From: a bacterium
GTDB taxonomy: Bacteria > Arandabacterota > Arandabacteria > Arandabacterales > Arandabacteraceae
Length of the DNA: 32,207 nucleotides
NCBI GenBank assembly: GCA_025774115.1
Contig: JALGWN010000006.1
Span: 1-32,207 of the forward strand
Direction: 5' to 3'
Position 1 is the stretch's first letter. Every line of letters begins with the position of its first letter. The notes beneath the pieces were generated by a model, which worked only from the letters and a program-made list of their open reading frames with translations, did no database searches and was not told where the DNA came from. Positions 24,271-32,196 of this stretch are shown here, piece by piece. The position numbers were made by a program, and so were the translations under genes.

Positions 24271-26306
24271 ATGGTCTCAGGAGCCGATATGCCGAGTAAG
24301 GACAAGGCACTTCTGATTATGGTTCTTACCGCATAGCAGAGATAGAGCCGCGCCTCACTCAGGCCGCGGTCGTCTGTCACAACCCTGTGGATGTGGTAGA
24401 AGCGGTGGTACTTGCCGGCAAGTTCTATGAGATAGGTGGCGAGCCGGTGGGGCTCGAGTGAGGCGGCACTTGCCTTCACAAGTTCATCGAAATCGCAGAG
24501 TGCCTTGATGACATCCATCTCCTCTTCGCTCGCAAGGAGCGTGAGATCGGCCCCCTCCGGAGGCATCTCGCTGTGGCCGCTCTCGCGGGCGAAGCCCAGA
24601 ACGCTGCATATACGGGCGTGCGCATACTGGACATAGTAAACCGGATTTTCTTCCGAGGTCTGTTTGGCAAGATCGAGATCGAAATCCAGATGGCTGTTAC
24701 ACCGTCTCATCAGGAAGAAAAACCTCGCCACATCCGCTCCGACCTCTTCCACGACATCGTCCAGAGTGACATACTCCCCGGCTCGCTTGGACATCACGAC
24801 CCGCTCGCCTTCTCTTATGAGATTGACCTGCTGGGCAATCAGGATTTCGAGCCAGCCTTCGGGTATCTCGACATCAGGCAGGACCTCCGACATGACACCC
24901 ATCGCGGTCTGCATTCTCGCCACATGACCGTGGTGATCGGGACCCCAGATATCCATAACCTTCTCGAAGCCCCGCCTCCGCTTGTTCACATGATACGTGA
25001 TATCGGAGAGGAAGTATGTGGGCTGACCTGTCGATCTTCTCACGACCCACTCATCCGCCTCATCTTCTTCTCCCCCTTTAAGCCAGACCGCACCCTCTTT
25101 TTCGATGACGAACCGGGCATCGGCCATAAGGGCTTCAAGCACCCGTCCGACATCGTCCCGGAGAGTCGACTCGCGGAACCATGTGTCGAAAGCGAGGCCG
25201 CCCTCGGGCCGCTTCCCGAACCTCCCAAGCGACGCTTGCTGGCCGGCGACTATCTCCTCCACGGCGAAGCGGGTGAAGTCGAAGGTCCGGGCATCACCAT
25301 CTGCTGTCCCAAGGAAATAACGGTCGGCCGCTATATGAGGCTTCCCGTTACCGCCGTCCACCTCATGGGCCGACTTAAGAAAGCTCGCGTATCTGTCAAG
25401 CCATAGCAGACGTTCCATGATATGGGTGAAGACGAGGCCGTCGGCAGATAGCCTGCACACATAGAGCGGCGCCCACACCGGACGGAGGTCGGGCTCGAGC
25501 CCGGCCTTGAAATCGAGGTAGGCCTGGAGGTATGCCACTACCTCCTCCCCGGTTCCAGACCCGCAGGAGGCTTCCTGTGCCAGGAAATCGGCGACCGCCT
25601 TTCTTTCCACTTGGACATCGTGGGGGAGCAAGGCACTCTTCTCCACGGCGCGGTCGGCCCACCGGGCAAGGTCCATCACACGCCGTGCGATCGCTATCAG
25701 GTATTCACCAGGATAACCGTTCTCAGGCATCTCGGCAGGCTCGCCAACCCCCTGTCTGAAACGGGCCTTGAGGGACTGTCCCAGATGTTCCACCTGCGAT
25801 CCCGAATCATTGACATAGAACTCACTCCGGGCATCGTAACCGGTCCTCTGCAAGAGCCGCACAAGCGAATCTCCGACGGCTGCCGCCCTCGCGCTCACGA
25901 CGTTGAGCGGTCCCGTTGGATTGGCACTCACGAATTCCACCTGGACGAGGCGCCCCTTCCCCACATCGGTGAAACCGTAGGTCTCATCATTCTCACAAGT
26001 GCCTATTTCCCTGGTCTTTTCCAGATAGGCCTGCGTTGAAACAAAGAGGTTTATGAAACCGGGCTTCTTGATCTCGAGGGATGCGACCAGGTCCGAAGGG
26101 ATCTCGATCCGGCCGGCTATGCGCTCGGCCACCTCCATGGGGTTCTTCTTTATGATCTTGGCGGCCACCATGGCGAGGTTTGTGGCAAAGTCGCCGTGGG
26201 CTTTCTCCCTGGGCTGATTGACTTCAAAGCGAAGCTCACCCGCCTCGGGGAACTCCTCCTTGAAGGCCTGCGCCAGGAGACCTTCGATACTCTCCCTGAA
26301 AGTCAT
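24267..26306 (-). CDS. argS: Arginyl-tRNA synthetase with altered HIGH motif and large insertion
   Basis: Class I synthetase charging tRNA-Arg. Family features are strong: the N-terminal tRNA D-loop-binding domain (ISSN HGDFATNLAM near 37), VEFVSANPTGPL, WGPDHHGHVARM (455-465), RFFFLMRR and SEENPVYYVQYAHAR, ending SAPETM like other ArgRS. Two oddities stand out. The HIGH motif, normally HVGH after TGPL, reads NVVS (135-138), and the second signature is VMSKR (504-508). The product has 679 residues against about 550-580, because an insertion of about 115 residues lies near 225-340. ATG 26306 overlaps the rsfS stop as ATGA with AGGAAG 2 nt before it. Likely the functional gene. Confidence 0.95.
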   Translation of the reverse strand: MTFRESIEGLLAQAFKEEFPEAGELRFEVNQPREKAHGDFATNLAMVAAKIIKKNPMEVAERIAGRIEIPSDLVASLEIKKPGFINLFVSTQAYLEKTREIGTCENDETYGFTDVGKGRLVQVEFVSANPTGPLNVVSARAAAVGDSLVRLLQRTGYDARSEFYVNDSGSQVEHLGQSLKARFRQGVGEPAEMPENGYPGEYLIAIARRVMDLARWADRAVEKSALLPHDVQVERKAVADFLAQEASCGSGTGEEVVAYLQAYLDFKAGLEPDLRPVWAPLYVCRLSADGLVFTHIMERLLWLDRYASFLKSAHEVDGGNGKPHIAADRYFLGTADGDARTFDFTRFAVEEIVAGQQASLGRFGKRPEGGLAFDTWFRESTLRDDVGRVLEALMADARFVIEKEGAVWLKGGEEDEADEWVVRRSTGQPTYFLSDITYHVNKRRRGFEKVMDIWGPDHHGHVARMQTAMGVMSEVLPDVEIPEGWLEILIAQQVNLIREGERVVMSKRAGEYVTLDDVVEEVGADVARFFFLMRRCNSHLDFDLDLAKQTSEENPVYYVQYAHARICSVLGFARESGHSEMPPEGADLTLLASEEEMDVIKALCDFDELVKASAASLEPHRLATYLIELAGKYHRFYHIHRVVTDDRGLSEARLYLCYAVRTIIRSALSLLGISAPETM

Positions 26307-26683
26307 TTCTTCCTAATCCTGGGTTGCTTCGCCTTTATCTCCTCGATCGGGGCATCGCCCCAGAGTGTTTCAAGCGAGTAGAACTCTCTGGTCTCGCCGT
26401 GAAACACATGAACCACAACATCCACATAATCGATCAGGACCCACTTGGAGGCCCTATAGCCTTCCACATGCCACGGCTTCAGGCCCTTCTCAGCGGTCCC
26501 TTCCAGGATGTTGTCGGCTATGGCCTTCACCTGGCGGCCCGCGGCGCCACTGCATATGACAAAGTAGTCGGTGGGGGCATTAAGCTTGCGCAGATCGATT
26601 ATGATGACATCTTCGGCCCTCTTATCAAGGGCCAGCTTGCAACAGGTACGAGCAAGAGCTTTAGGTGCCAAAGATGGTTTCAA
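26303..26683 (-). CDS. rsfS: Ribosome silencing factor RsfS
   Basis: Binds uL14 of the large ribosomal subunit and blocks subunit joining when nutrients are low. About 126 residues; LALDKRAEDVIIIDLRKLNAPTDYFVICSG and WVLIDYVDVVVHVF are diagnostic of the RsfS/Iojap family, followed by FYSLETLWGDAP. The start is uncertain: TTG 26683 overlaps the rseC stop as TTGA and has AAGG 6 nt upstream; GTG 26686 one codon earlier has the ribosome site directly against it. The stop overlaps argS as ATGA, so rseC, rsfS and argS are probably coupled. Confidence 0.93.
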   Translation of the reverse strand: MKPSLAPKALARTCCKLALDKRAEDVIIIDLRKLNAPTDYFVICSGAAGRQVKAIADNILEGTAEKGLKPWHVEGYRASKWVLIDYVDVVVHVFHGETREFYSLETLWGDAPIEEIKAKQPRIRKK

Positions 26684-27117
26684 CACCTCCCTTCAGTCTC
26701 ATCTTGGTCCAAGATGCGGATTATCATGGGGAGCCCGGCTGTGCGGCCGGCCTTATCCACACCCCTAAGTAGCAGGAACGAGCCGGCAAATGCAAGACAT
26801 CCCAACACGATACCGGCCAGGACCGGCGGAAGCCCCAGGCTTCCGGCCAGCCGGTACCCGGCGTATCCACCCGCCAGGGCCGAGAGAACGGGCAAGATGA
26901 ACATCATGAATGCCGCCACCACCAAGCGTCCGGGCGGGATCTCTATCTCGACCCTGTCGCCCTCGACCGCTCCGATGTCGTTTGCGGCCGCAATCGTCCG
27001 TTCCCTTGTATCCGAGGCGGCGATACAAGCACCACAGCCGCCGCACTGCGCATGCTTGCCGAGCAGCACCTCGGCCGAATCAGCCTCTACTTTCCCGACA
27101 TATCCTATACTTCGCAT
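26680..27117 (-). CDS. RseC/MucC-like membrane protein (SoxR-reducing system family)
   Basis: A 145-residue membrane protein. The N-terminal soluble part carries three closely spaced cysteines, C25, C28 and C31 (CGGCGAC), a typical RseC Fe-S or redox-type motif, followed by a small beta domain (GDRVEIEIPPG) and two transmembrane helices (about 67-90 and 97-116). In Proteobacteria RseC lies with rse or rnf genes and has been tied to SoxR reduction and envelope stress. Here it lies between a Gx transporter and rsfS, in a cluster with ApbE, which fits a membrane redox role. ATG 27117 has no convincing ribosome site. Confidence 0.85.
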   Translation of the reverse strand: MRSIGYVGKVEADSAEVLLGKHAQCGGCGACIAASDTRERTIAAANDIGAVEGDRVEIEIPPGRLVVAAFMMFILPVLSALAGGYAGYRLAGSLGLPPVLAGIVLGCLAFAGSFLLLRGVDKAGRTAGLPMIIRILDQDETEGRC

Positions 27118-27129
27118 CCTGAGAGAACT

Positions 27130-27657
27130 CTAATTGACCGGTCCATACCTTTCAAGAACTACCTTCTTTAGAATGGCCGCGGCGATAAGGCCGGTGAGAA
27201 AACCCACCCCGACCCCGAGCAGGATAAACCCGCCCAGAAGATCTATCGGCACGGGCCACCCCGCAAAGAGAGCCGTAAACAGTAAGACCTGTACGATGTT
27301 GCTCGCAGTGGCCCCGGCAGCACTCGCCCCTATGACCGAAAACAGAGGCATAGCCTTCCATCTTATCAAGGCCATCACGGCGAGAGCCGACATACTGCCC
27401 GCCAGTGAGAGGAGAAAAGCCGGGCTTAAGGCCAAGCCCATCAGGAGGCTCCCGGCAAGGATCCTCACCAGGTTAACGAGAAACGCCTCCCGCACATCGA
27501 ACCCGAAAAGGGCCACGACCACGAAGATATTAGAAAGGCCTATCCTTGCAAAGGGAAGCGGCATGGGAAGAAGTGACTCAAACACATAGGCAACCACAGC
27601 CGCCGCGCTCAAGATCGCGATCCTTGTAAGCCGGCGTGCCTCCATCACTTCCCTCAT
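27130..27657 (-). CDS. Gx transporter family membrane protein (ECF S-component-like)
   Basis: A 175-residue, five- or six-helix membrane protein of the family annotated as Gx transporter or heptaprenyl diphosphate synthase component I. PMPLPFARIGLSNIFVVVALF is the family hallmark, with an AGATASNIVQ segment further on. The fold resembles ECF S components, so import of a small substrate is possible, but the substrate is not known. ATG 27657 overlaps the NusG-II stop as ATGA; an ATG four codons later (27645) has a better ribosome site (GAGGGA). ApbE, NusG-II and Gx genes recur together in many bacteria. Confidence 0.88.
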   Translation of the reverse strand: MREVMEARRLTRIAILSAAAVVAYVFESLLPMPLPFARIGLSNIFVVVALFGFDVREAFLVNLVRILAGSLLMGLALSPAFLLSLAGSMSALAVMALIRWKAMPLFSVIGASAAGATASNIVQVLLFTALFAGWPVPIDLLGGFILLGVGVGFLTGLIAAAILKKVVLERYGPVN

Positions 27658-27992
27658 GGCGTAATCCCGTCATAATCGGATTTCCCCGTTATCCTTGCCA
27701 CCACGCCGTTAGGGAGACAGGCGATGAGGTCCCCGACGCGGGATACGGGTCCCTTCTTGATACAGAGCCTGTGGGGACACGGGGATTCGATGAACCTTAC
27801 CGTTCCTTCATCGATAGAGATCGTGGTGATGCCGAGGAGACCCTCGACCTCGACCGTCCGGGGGCGGCTGAGGTCTAAGAGGAGGCTTTCGCCTTTGAGA
27901 CTTTTTACCACAACCGTCCTTCCGGTCTCGGTATGCAGGCCGGCCATAGCAAGGAGTGAGATTCCCCCAACAAGGACGACGGCAACAAGCAT
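27654..27992 (-). CDS. NusG domain II-containing membrane-anchored protein
   Basis: A small extracytoplasmic protein of the NusG_II family: an N-terminal transmembrane helix followed by a KOW-free beta domain, with the family motif SPCPHRLCIKKGPVSRVGD and IACLPNGVVARI. It is unrelated in function to transcription factor NusG. From ATG 27992 it is 112 residues, but homologues usually start with a (K/R)LT..DI stretch before the helix. Here that stretch (TRLTVGDI) is encoded upstream and in frame, reachable from a CTG at 28019 that overlaps the apbE stop as CTGA and has GGAGG 7 nt before it. The real start may therefore be CTG 28019 (121 residues). Confidence 0.85.
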   Translation of the reverse strand: MLVAVVLVGGISLLAMAGLHTETGRTVVVKSLKGESLLLDLSRPRTVEVEGLLGITTISIDEGTVRFIESPCPHRLCIKKGPVSRVGDLIACLPNGVVARITGKSDYDGITP

Positions 27993-28015
27993 GATGTCGC
28001 CTACGGTAAGCCTGG

Positions 28016-28990
28016 TCAGTCTCCTACCTCCGTGAAGCGATCAATGAGACCGCTGCTTACAGCTATACTATCACCTTCTGCAAAGGCAAACACAGCTTCC
28101 ACTTGCCCCGAGGAGCGGACCGCCTCCATGCCCAGCCGGGGGCCCATCAGGAAGAGACCCGTCGCCATGGCATCGCTTAGGCATGAGCCTTCACCTACCA
28201 CGGTAACACTGTTCGATCGCCTGCCAGGCATCCCAGTGGCGGGGTCCAGGATGTGGTGGTAGCGCTTGCCCTCATGGATGAAGTACTGTTCATAATCTCC
28301 CGAGGTGGCAACCGAGACATCTTCAAGATCCAGGTACCCGAGGAAGTCACTGTTCCGCCGCGGATGCCGTATGGCAATCCGCCATGGCTTCCCGTCCGGG
28401 CGTGTGCCCAGTAGGGCCAGATCCCCGCCTGCGTTTATGATTGCCGACTCAAAGCCGAGCGAGCGGAGCTTGGCGGCTGCACGGTCCACCGCGAACCCCT
28501 TGGCGACGCCGCCGACGTCGAAGATGAACCACCGGTCGCCGGTCCCGGCGAAGTAGCGCTTAAGTCCCACATGCTCGAGACCCGCCCGGATGGAATCCGG
28601 ATGGGGCGGCACGGCACCTTCCCAGAAACCCCAGAGCCTCGTCACCGAACCCATGGTCGGATCGAAGTAGCCGTCGCTTGTCCGGTGAATGTCTCTTGAT
28701 AGTTCGAGCAGATAGGCGAACTCGCCTGAGGTGATGGCCGCGCTGTCTATCCTTGTGTCAACCATGCCGTCTTCGAAGAGGCCGGCAACCTGGGCGATCG
28801 ATGCAAAGGCCGAGTCGACTGCCGCCTCCACGGGGACTGCTCCATCTCCCCATACGCTTACCTCGACTATGGTATCCATCATCATAGCCGTATCCGAGTG
28901 GTGGGGGGTCTCAGTCCGGTTGGTTACTATAACCACTCCCAGGAGGGCTGCTACTACGAGAACCGGAGGCAGGAATCTATATCGTCCCAT
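28016..28990 (-). CDS. apbE: FAD:protein FMN transferase
   Basis: Extracytoplasmic enzyme that attaches FMN covalently to Ser/Thr of target flavoproteins such as Rnf/Nqr subunits and FMN-binding-domain proteins. The 324-residue protein has an N-terminal membrane anchor (about 7-23) with no lipobox cysteine. FDVGGVAKGFAVD (157-169), INAGGDLALLG (185-195), VATSGDYEQYF, HHILDPATG (245-253) and SDAMAT (272-277) are the expected FAD- and metal-binding motifs. ATG 28990 lies 11 nt after the polyprenyl synthase stop without a clear Shine-Dalgarno. No obvious flavinylation substrate is encoded in this window. Confidence 0.95.
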   Translation of the reverse strand: MGRYRFLPPVLVVAALLGVVIVTNRTETPHHSDTAMMMDTIVEVSVWGDGAVPVEAAVDSAFASIAQVAGLFEDGMVDTRIDSAAITSGEFAYLLELSRDIHRTSDGYFDPTMGSVTRLWGFWEGAVPPHPDSIRAGLEHVGLKRYFAGTGDRWFIFDVGGVAKGFAVDRAAAKLRSLGFESAIINAGGDLALLGTRPDGKPWRIAIRHPRRNSDFLGYLDLEDVSVATSGDYEQYFIHEGKRYHHILDPATGMPGRRSNSVTVVGEGSCLSDAMATGLFLMGPRLGMEAVRSSGQVEAVFAFAEGDSIAVSSGLIDRFTEVGD

Positions 28991-29001
28991 TGGATACCGG
29001 G

Positions 29002-30003
29002 CTACTTGTAACGTGTGATAACCAGATCCGCAAGGCTCATCAGTGAAGCCTTTGCGGGGTTGGGTTCAAGGTGTTCGATACAGGTTTTGGCATCGGCGAC
29101 AAGGTTCTCGGCGCTCCTTCGGGTGTAACCGATACCGTCGTTCTCATCCACAAACTTCAGAACCTCACTCCAGGCGGTATCATCGAGACTACCGGACGTT
29201 ATGATCTCCTTTATCCTCCCGGCTTCATCGGTCCCGGCATTTCGGAGCGCTACAATCAAAGGCAGCGTCACGCGCCCGTCACGCAGATCGTTACCGATAG
29301 GCTTACCCAGGAGATTGACATCACCTACGAAGTCAAGAATATCGTCGACCATCTGAAAGGCGATCCCCAGACAGTCTCCGTAGGCGGCCAAAGCGTCTCT
29401 GTTCTGTTGCGAGAGCCCTCCAACCATGGCCCCTGCCTTACATGCGGCGGCAAAGAGGGCGGCGGTCTTGAGCTTTATCATCCGCAAGTAGGCCTCCTCG
29501 GTGACATCATACTTGCCCCGGAGATCCATCTGATACATCTCGCCGTAAGTCATCCTGTCCGAACCCCAGGATAGCACCGAGGCCACATCGAAGAGCCCCG
29601 CATCGTGCACGAGCCGGAAGGCGCTACAGAAGAGATGGTCCCCCATGATCACCGATACCTGGTCGTTCCAGAGACGGTTCACCGTGGGTAATCCCCTCCT
29701 CAAGTGGCTCCTGTCGATGGAATCGTCATGGAGCAGGGTCGCCGTATGTATAACCTCCACGGCGGCGGCAACCTTAATGGCGCTGCCCATATCGCTGTTG
29801 CCCAGCTTGGCCGAGAGAAAGACCAGGATGGGGCGCACCATCTTGCCCTTCGTCGTGACAAGGTGTCTCCCAATTGCAGATACGAGATCGACATCGGGCG
29901 AGAAAATACGATCGAGCTCCCGCTCCAGGAGACTCAGCTCCTCCCGGATCGGAGCCCTGATCTCATCCGAGGAAACCCAGGTACGGCCTTTACCCGCATT
30001 CAT
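29002..30003 (-). CDS. Polyprenyl diphosphate synthase (trans-prenyltransferase)
   Basis: Condenses isopentenyl diphosphate units into a long trans-prenyl chain, most likely for a respiratory quinone side chain. The 333-residue sequence has both aspartate-rich motifs: LLHDDSIDRSHLRRG (D93, D94, D97) and FQMVDDILDF (D220, D221, D224). The size and residues match heptaprenyl/octaprenyl synthases (HepT/IspB type) more than geranylgeranyl or farnesyl synthases, but chain length cannot be fixed by eye. ATG 30003 has only a distant AGGAT; a candidate promoter lies almost against it, so the mRNA may be leaderless. First gene of the apbE-argS block. Confidence 0.92.
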   Translation of the reverse strand: MNAGKGRTWVSSDEIRAPIREELSLLERELDRIFSPDVDLVSAIGRHLVTTKGKMVRPILVFLSAKLGNSDMGSAIKVAAAVEVIHTATLLHDDSIDRSHLRRGLPTVNRLWNDQVSVIMGDHLFCSAFRLVHDAGLFDVASVLSWGSDRMTYGEMYQMDLRGKYDVTEEAYLRMIKLKTAALFAAACKAGAMVGGLSQQNRDALAAYGDCLGIAFQMVDDILDFVGDVNLLGKPIGNDLRDGRVTLPLIVALRNAGTDEAGRIKEIITSGSLDDTAWSEVLKFVDENDGIGYTRRSAENLVADAKTCIEHLEPNPAKASLMSLADLVITRYK

Positions 30004-30011
30004 GACGATTT

Positions 30012-30040
30012 ATCCTAATACCTCTCCCCAAAGGGGTCAA
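30012..30040 (-). promoter_or_regulatory. Candidate promoter of the polyprenyl synthase operon
   Basis: On the minus strand TTGACC (30040-30035) and TAGGAT (30017-30012) are 17 nt apart. The -10 box lies 8 nt before the ATG at 30003, so transcription would start at or within a base or two of the start codon and give a leaderless message, which agrees with the weak ribosome site there. Confidence 0.4.
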
Positions 30041-30051
30041 GATCTGACCCC
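30033..30051. repeat. 19-bp palindrome, REP-like
   Basis: GGGGTCA and TGACCCC form a perfect 7-bp stem around AGATC. One arm overlaps the -35 box of the candidate promoter at 30012-30040, so it could act as an operator. A very similar palindrome is recalled from REP-type repeats of other bacteria, which would make it a mobile repeat remnant instead. The sequence alone does not decide. Confidence 0.45.
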
Positions 30052-30093
30052 AAGTCTCAGGCTGTTCAAAAACATCCGGATGCATAACATTCC

Positions 30094-30150
30094 GTAGCGT
30101 CGTGGTTCCACCCACGACGAGAGCCGTCGGGCACGGAGACCCGACGCTAC
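30094..30150. repeat. Family B double-hairpin element, 57-bp copy
   Basis: Same length, orientation and layout as the copy at 24214-24270. Perfect 9-nt terminal inverted repeats enclose a first hairpin with an 8-bp perfect stem CGTCGTGG/CCACGACG and a second with 7-bp stem CGTCGGG/CCCGACG around CACGGAGA. It lies in the 225-bp gap 30004-30228 between the transglutaminase-like lipoprotein gene and the polyprenyl synthase operon. The remainder of that gap holds the palindrome and candidate promoter listed separately, and no gene. Confidence 0.85.
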
Positions 30151-30228
30151 CGGCGTACGCCGCAGTGACGGGTGGCGAGCACAACGCAGCAGATGGGTGT
30201 TTTTGGGCAGCCTGGTGACCCCTTTCCT

Positions 30229-32196
30229 CTATATCTTCTTAAAGACTATGTCCTGGCTGGTCCGCTCCCGGGCCAGCGACCAGAAATCCACGAAATCATT
30301 GAAGCGGTTGCCCTGGTATTCGCCTGCCGCGAGCTTGTGCCGGATCACCACCACAACGTCCTCTCCCTCCCGGACGCAGGATAGACCATAGGAGCCGTAC
30401 TTGCTGGGGGAGGCCACATCCATGGGGAGCTCCGCAACATCCCAACCGGCCGGCACATGCACCCTTACCGTATCTACCTCTTCAAAGGTAAACGGCACCC
30501 AGAGGGGATATTTCCTCTCCGACCCTCTGGGCATCTCGGCCAGGCCCGCCACCATAGGCCGCAGGAAATCAAGCCTCAACACCATCCGGTCCCCCAGCCT
30601 TATCGCTGCCGAGGGCTTTGTGAAGCGCCCGCAGATCCTCACCACCGGATCGACCTCTTCCATCCCTGCAAGCGAACAGGTATCCAGGCTCACGTCACGG
30701 AAGCAGGAGGCGATATCCTGCTCAATCTGCTCCCTCAGCTCGGAGGGGCTCTTCTCAGCGTAGGATCGTTTACGTTCCACCCCCATGTCGCCACTATAGG
30801 TGGTCCGGCATTCGCCCTCGAGCATCCCTGTGGGTGTTAGTGTAATCTCGGTCAGCGTCGCCCTCATCGAACCGAAGGGTGTAACGGCAGGCGTATGTTT
30901 CCAGATACCTTTCTTGCCCTTGATTACAAGCGCATCGACATCGCGGGCTATCTCAGGCACGTATCCGACCGGGCAGGGCGCCGCCGTGGGATCGAGCCAC
31001 ACCTCCCCCCCCTCGGTCTCCACCCATACGATCATGTGATTGAAAAGAGGGACCGCCAGCTGCGGATCGATGATCCCGTTATCCCTCGTGAGAATGAGCG
31101 CCGGGTAGGCATCGATACCACACCGCCTCAGGATCGCCACAGTAGCGCAGGACATGTCCTTACAATCCCCGTACTTATTCTCCAGGACCTCGCGCGGATC
31201 GTGGGGTCTCCAACCCGAATCATCGATATCGACACTCACGTAGCGGGTATTCTTCCCCATGTAGTCGAGTACTGCCTGGAGGATCTCGCCCTCCCCTTCT
31301 TTGTCCCCCGCAATATCCTCGGCGTACCGGTCGAGCTCCGGCCGGGCCTTATCCAACTTGGGTAGGATCTTCGCATACCAACTGGTGAAGGTATCCCAGT
31401 TGTCGGGCTGCTGGTCGGGCGCAAAGCCCGCCAGGGCAACTCTGGGGAGAAACCTCTCCCTGGGTGGCATCCAGCGCTCCTCAGGGTAGGCATCCATGTT
31501 TTCCAAGTCCCACTTCCACATCACCATCTTCCCGAAATGGGTCTCGTAGGACCGGTCCACGGGCTTGGCATCGACATTATAAGTCTTATAGTAAATCCTG
31601 AAACCTGCCATATAAACCCTTGAATCCAAAGCATATGAGTATGAGGTCCTGCGGACGGGCAGGCGTGTGCCGAATTGGAACTTGTCCATGAAGTAGAGCG
31701 CCTCGTCTTCCCGCTCGAAAGCCACATCCAGAATGCAGCGGTCGCCGAAACCCGGCATCGGAAAGACCCTGGCCTTGCGATCCGAATAGAGCATGAAACC
31801 CGGCATCCTGGACTTCTCATACATGCTGCCCGATGCCACCGGGATCACCTCACCCGTAGATGTGATGGTCCGCGCTTTAACACTCAACAGCCGCGAACTC
31901 GGCCCGAAGGGGATGGAGACATCGGCATATTCCTCCAGCTTATCCGCATCCAGAACCACGATCTGATAGTGGTACCTCTCCCTTACAAACCAGTTGCCTC
32001 CCTCGTAACGGACCTCGGTTTCCTTCTCCCTCATCCAGTAGCCACCACCCTCGTCCCCAAACATGGCCTCCGCCCTGGTCCAGAAGTCAGGCTCCATGAA
32101 AGTCTTGTCTTCGCCCTTAAGACCTTTCATGCCGCCACCGCATGAAAGCAAGAGACCTGCGGCGATGAGGCCTGCCAGAGCTGCCGTCCTGACCAT
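30229..32196 (-). CDS. DUF3857 and transglutaminase-like domain lipoprotein
   Basis: A 655-residue secreted protein. Residues 1-19 form a lipoprotein signal ending LLLSC (C19), followed by Gly, which does not retain lipoproteins in the inner membrane, so an outer-membrane location is likely. A DUF3857 domain (about 60-235) precedes a transglutaminase-like fold with the triad C345 (KYGDCKDMS), H387 (FNHMIVWVE) and D402 (VWLDPT); a beta-rich C-terminal region ends the protein. The family's substrates are unknown; peptidase or amide-bond activity on envelope proteins is possible. The ATG at 32196 gives a proper signal peptide, but only 11 bases upstream are visible. Confidence 0.9.
   Translation of the reverse strand: MVRTAALAGLIAAGLLLSCGGGMKGLKGEDKTFMEPDFWTRAEAMFGDEGGGYWMREKETEVRYEGGNWFVRERYHYQIVVLDADKLEEYADVSIPFGPSSRLLSVKARTITSTGEVIPVASGSMYEKSRMPGFMLYSDRKARVFPMPGFGDRCILDVAFEREDEALYFMDKFQFGTRLPVRRTSYSYALDSRVYMAGFRIYYKTYNVDAKPVDRSYETHFGKMVMWKWDLENMDAYPEERWMPPRERFLPRVALAGFAPDQQPDNWDTFTSWYAKILPKLDKARPELDRYAEDIAGDKEGEGEILQAVLDYMGKNTRYVSVDIDDSGWRPHDPREVLENKYGDCKDMSCATVAILRRCGIDAYPALILTRDNGIIDPQLAVPLFNHMIVWVETEGGEVWLDPTAAPCPVGYVPEIARDVDALVIKGKKGIWKHTPAVTPFGSMRATLTEITLTPTGMLEGECRTTYSGDMGVERKRSYAEKSPSELREQIEQDIASCFRDVSLDTCSLAGMEEVDPVVRICGRFTKPSAAIRLGDRMVLRLDFLRPMVAGLAEMPRGSERKYPLWVPFTFEEVDTVRVHVPAGWDVAELPMDVASPSKYGSYGLSCVREGEDVVVVIRHKLAAGEYQGNRFNDFVDFWSLARERTSQDIVFKKI

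Noticed and set aside
24267-26306. argS as a pseudogene because HIGH is missing
   Set aside because: The frame is intact over 679 codons, the other ArgRS motifs and the C-terminus are preserved, and start and stop fit the operon.
28985-29004. TAGCCCGG at the polyprenyl synthase stop as a third family A copy
   Set aside because: Only eight bases match the family A end, with no partner arm and no ATTATTCA continuation, so it is treated as chance.
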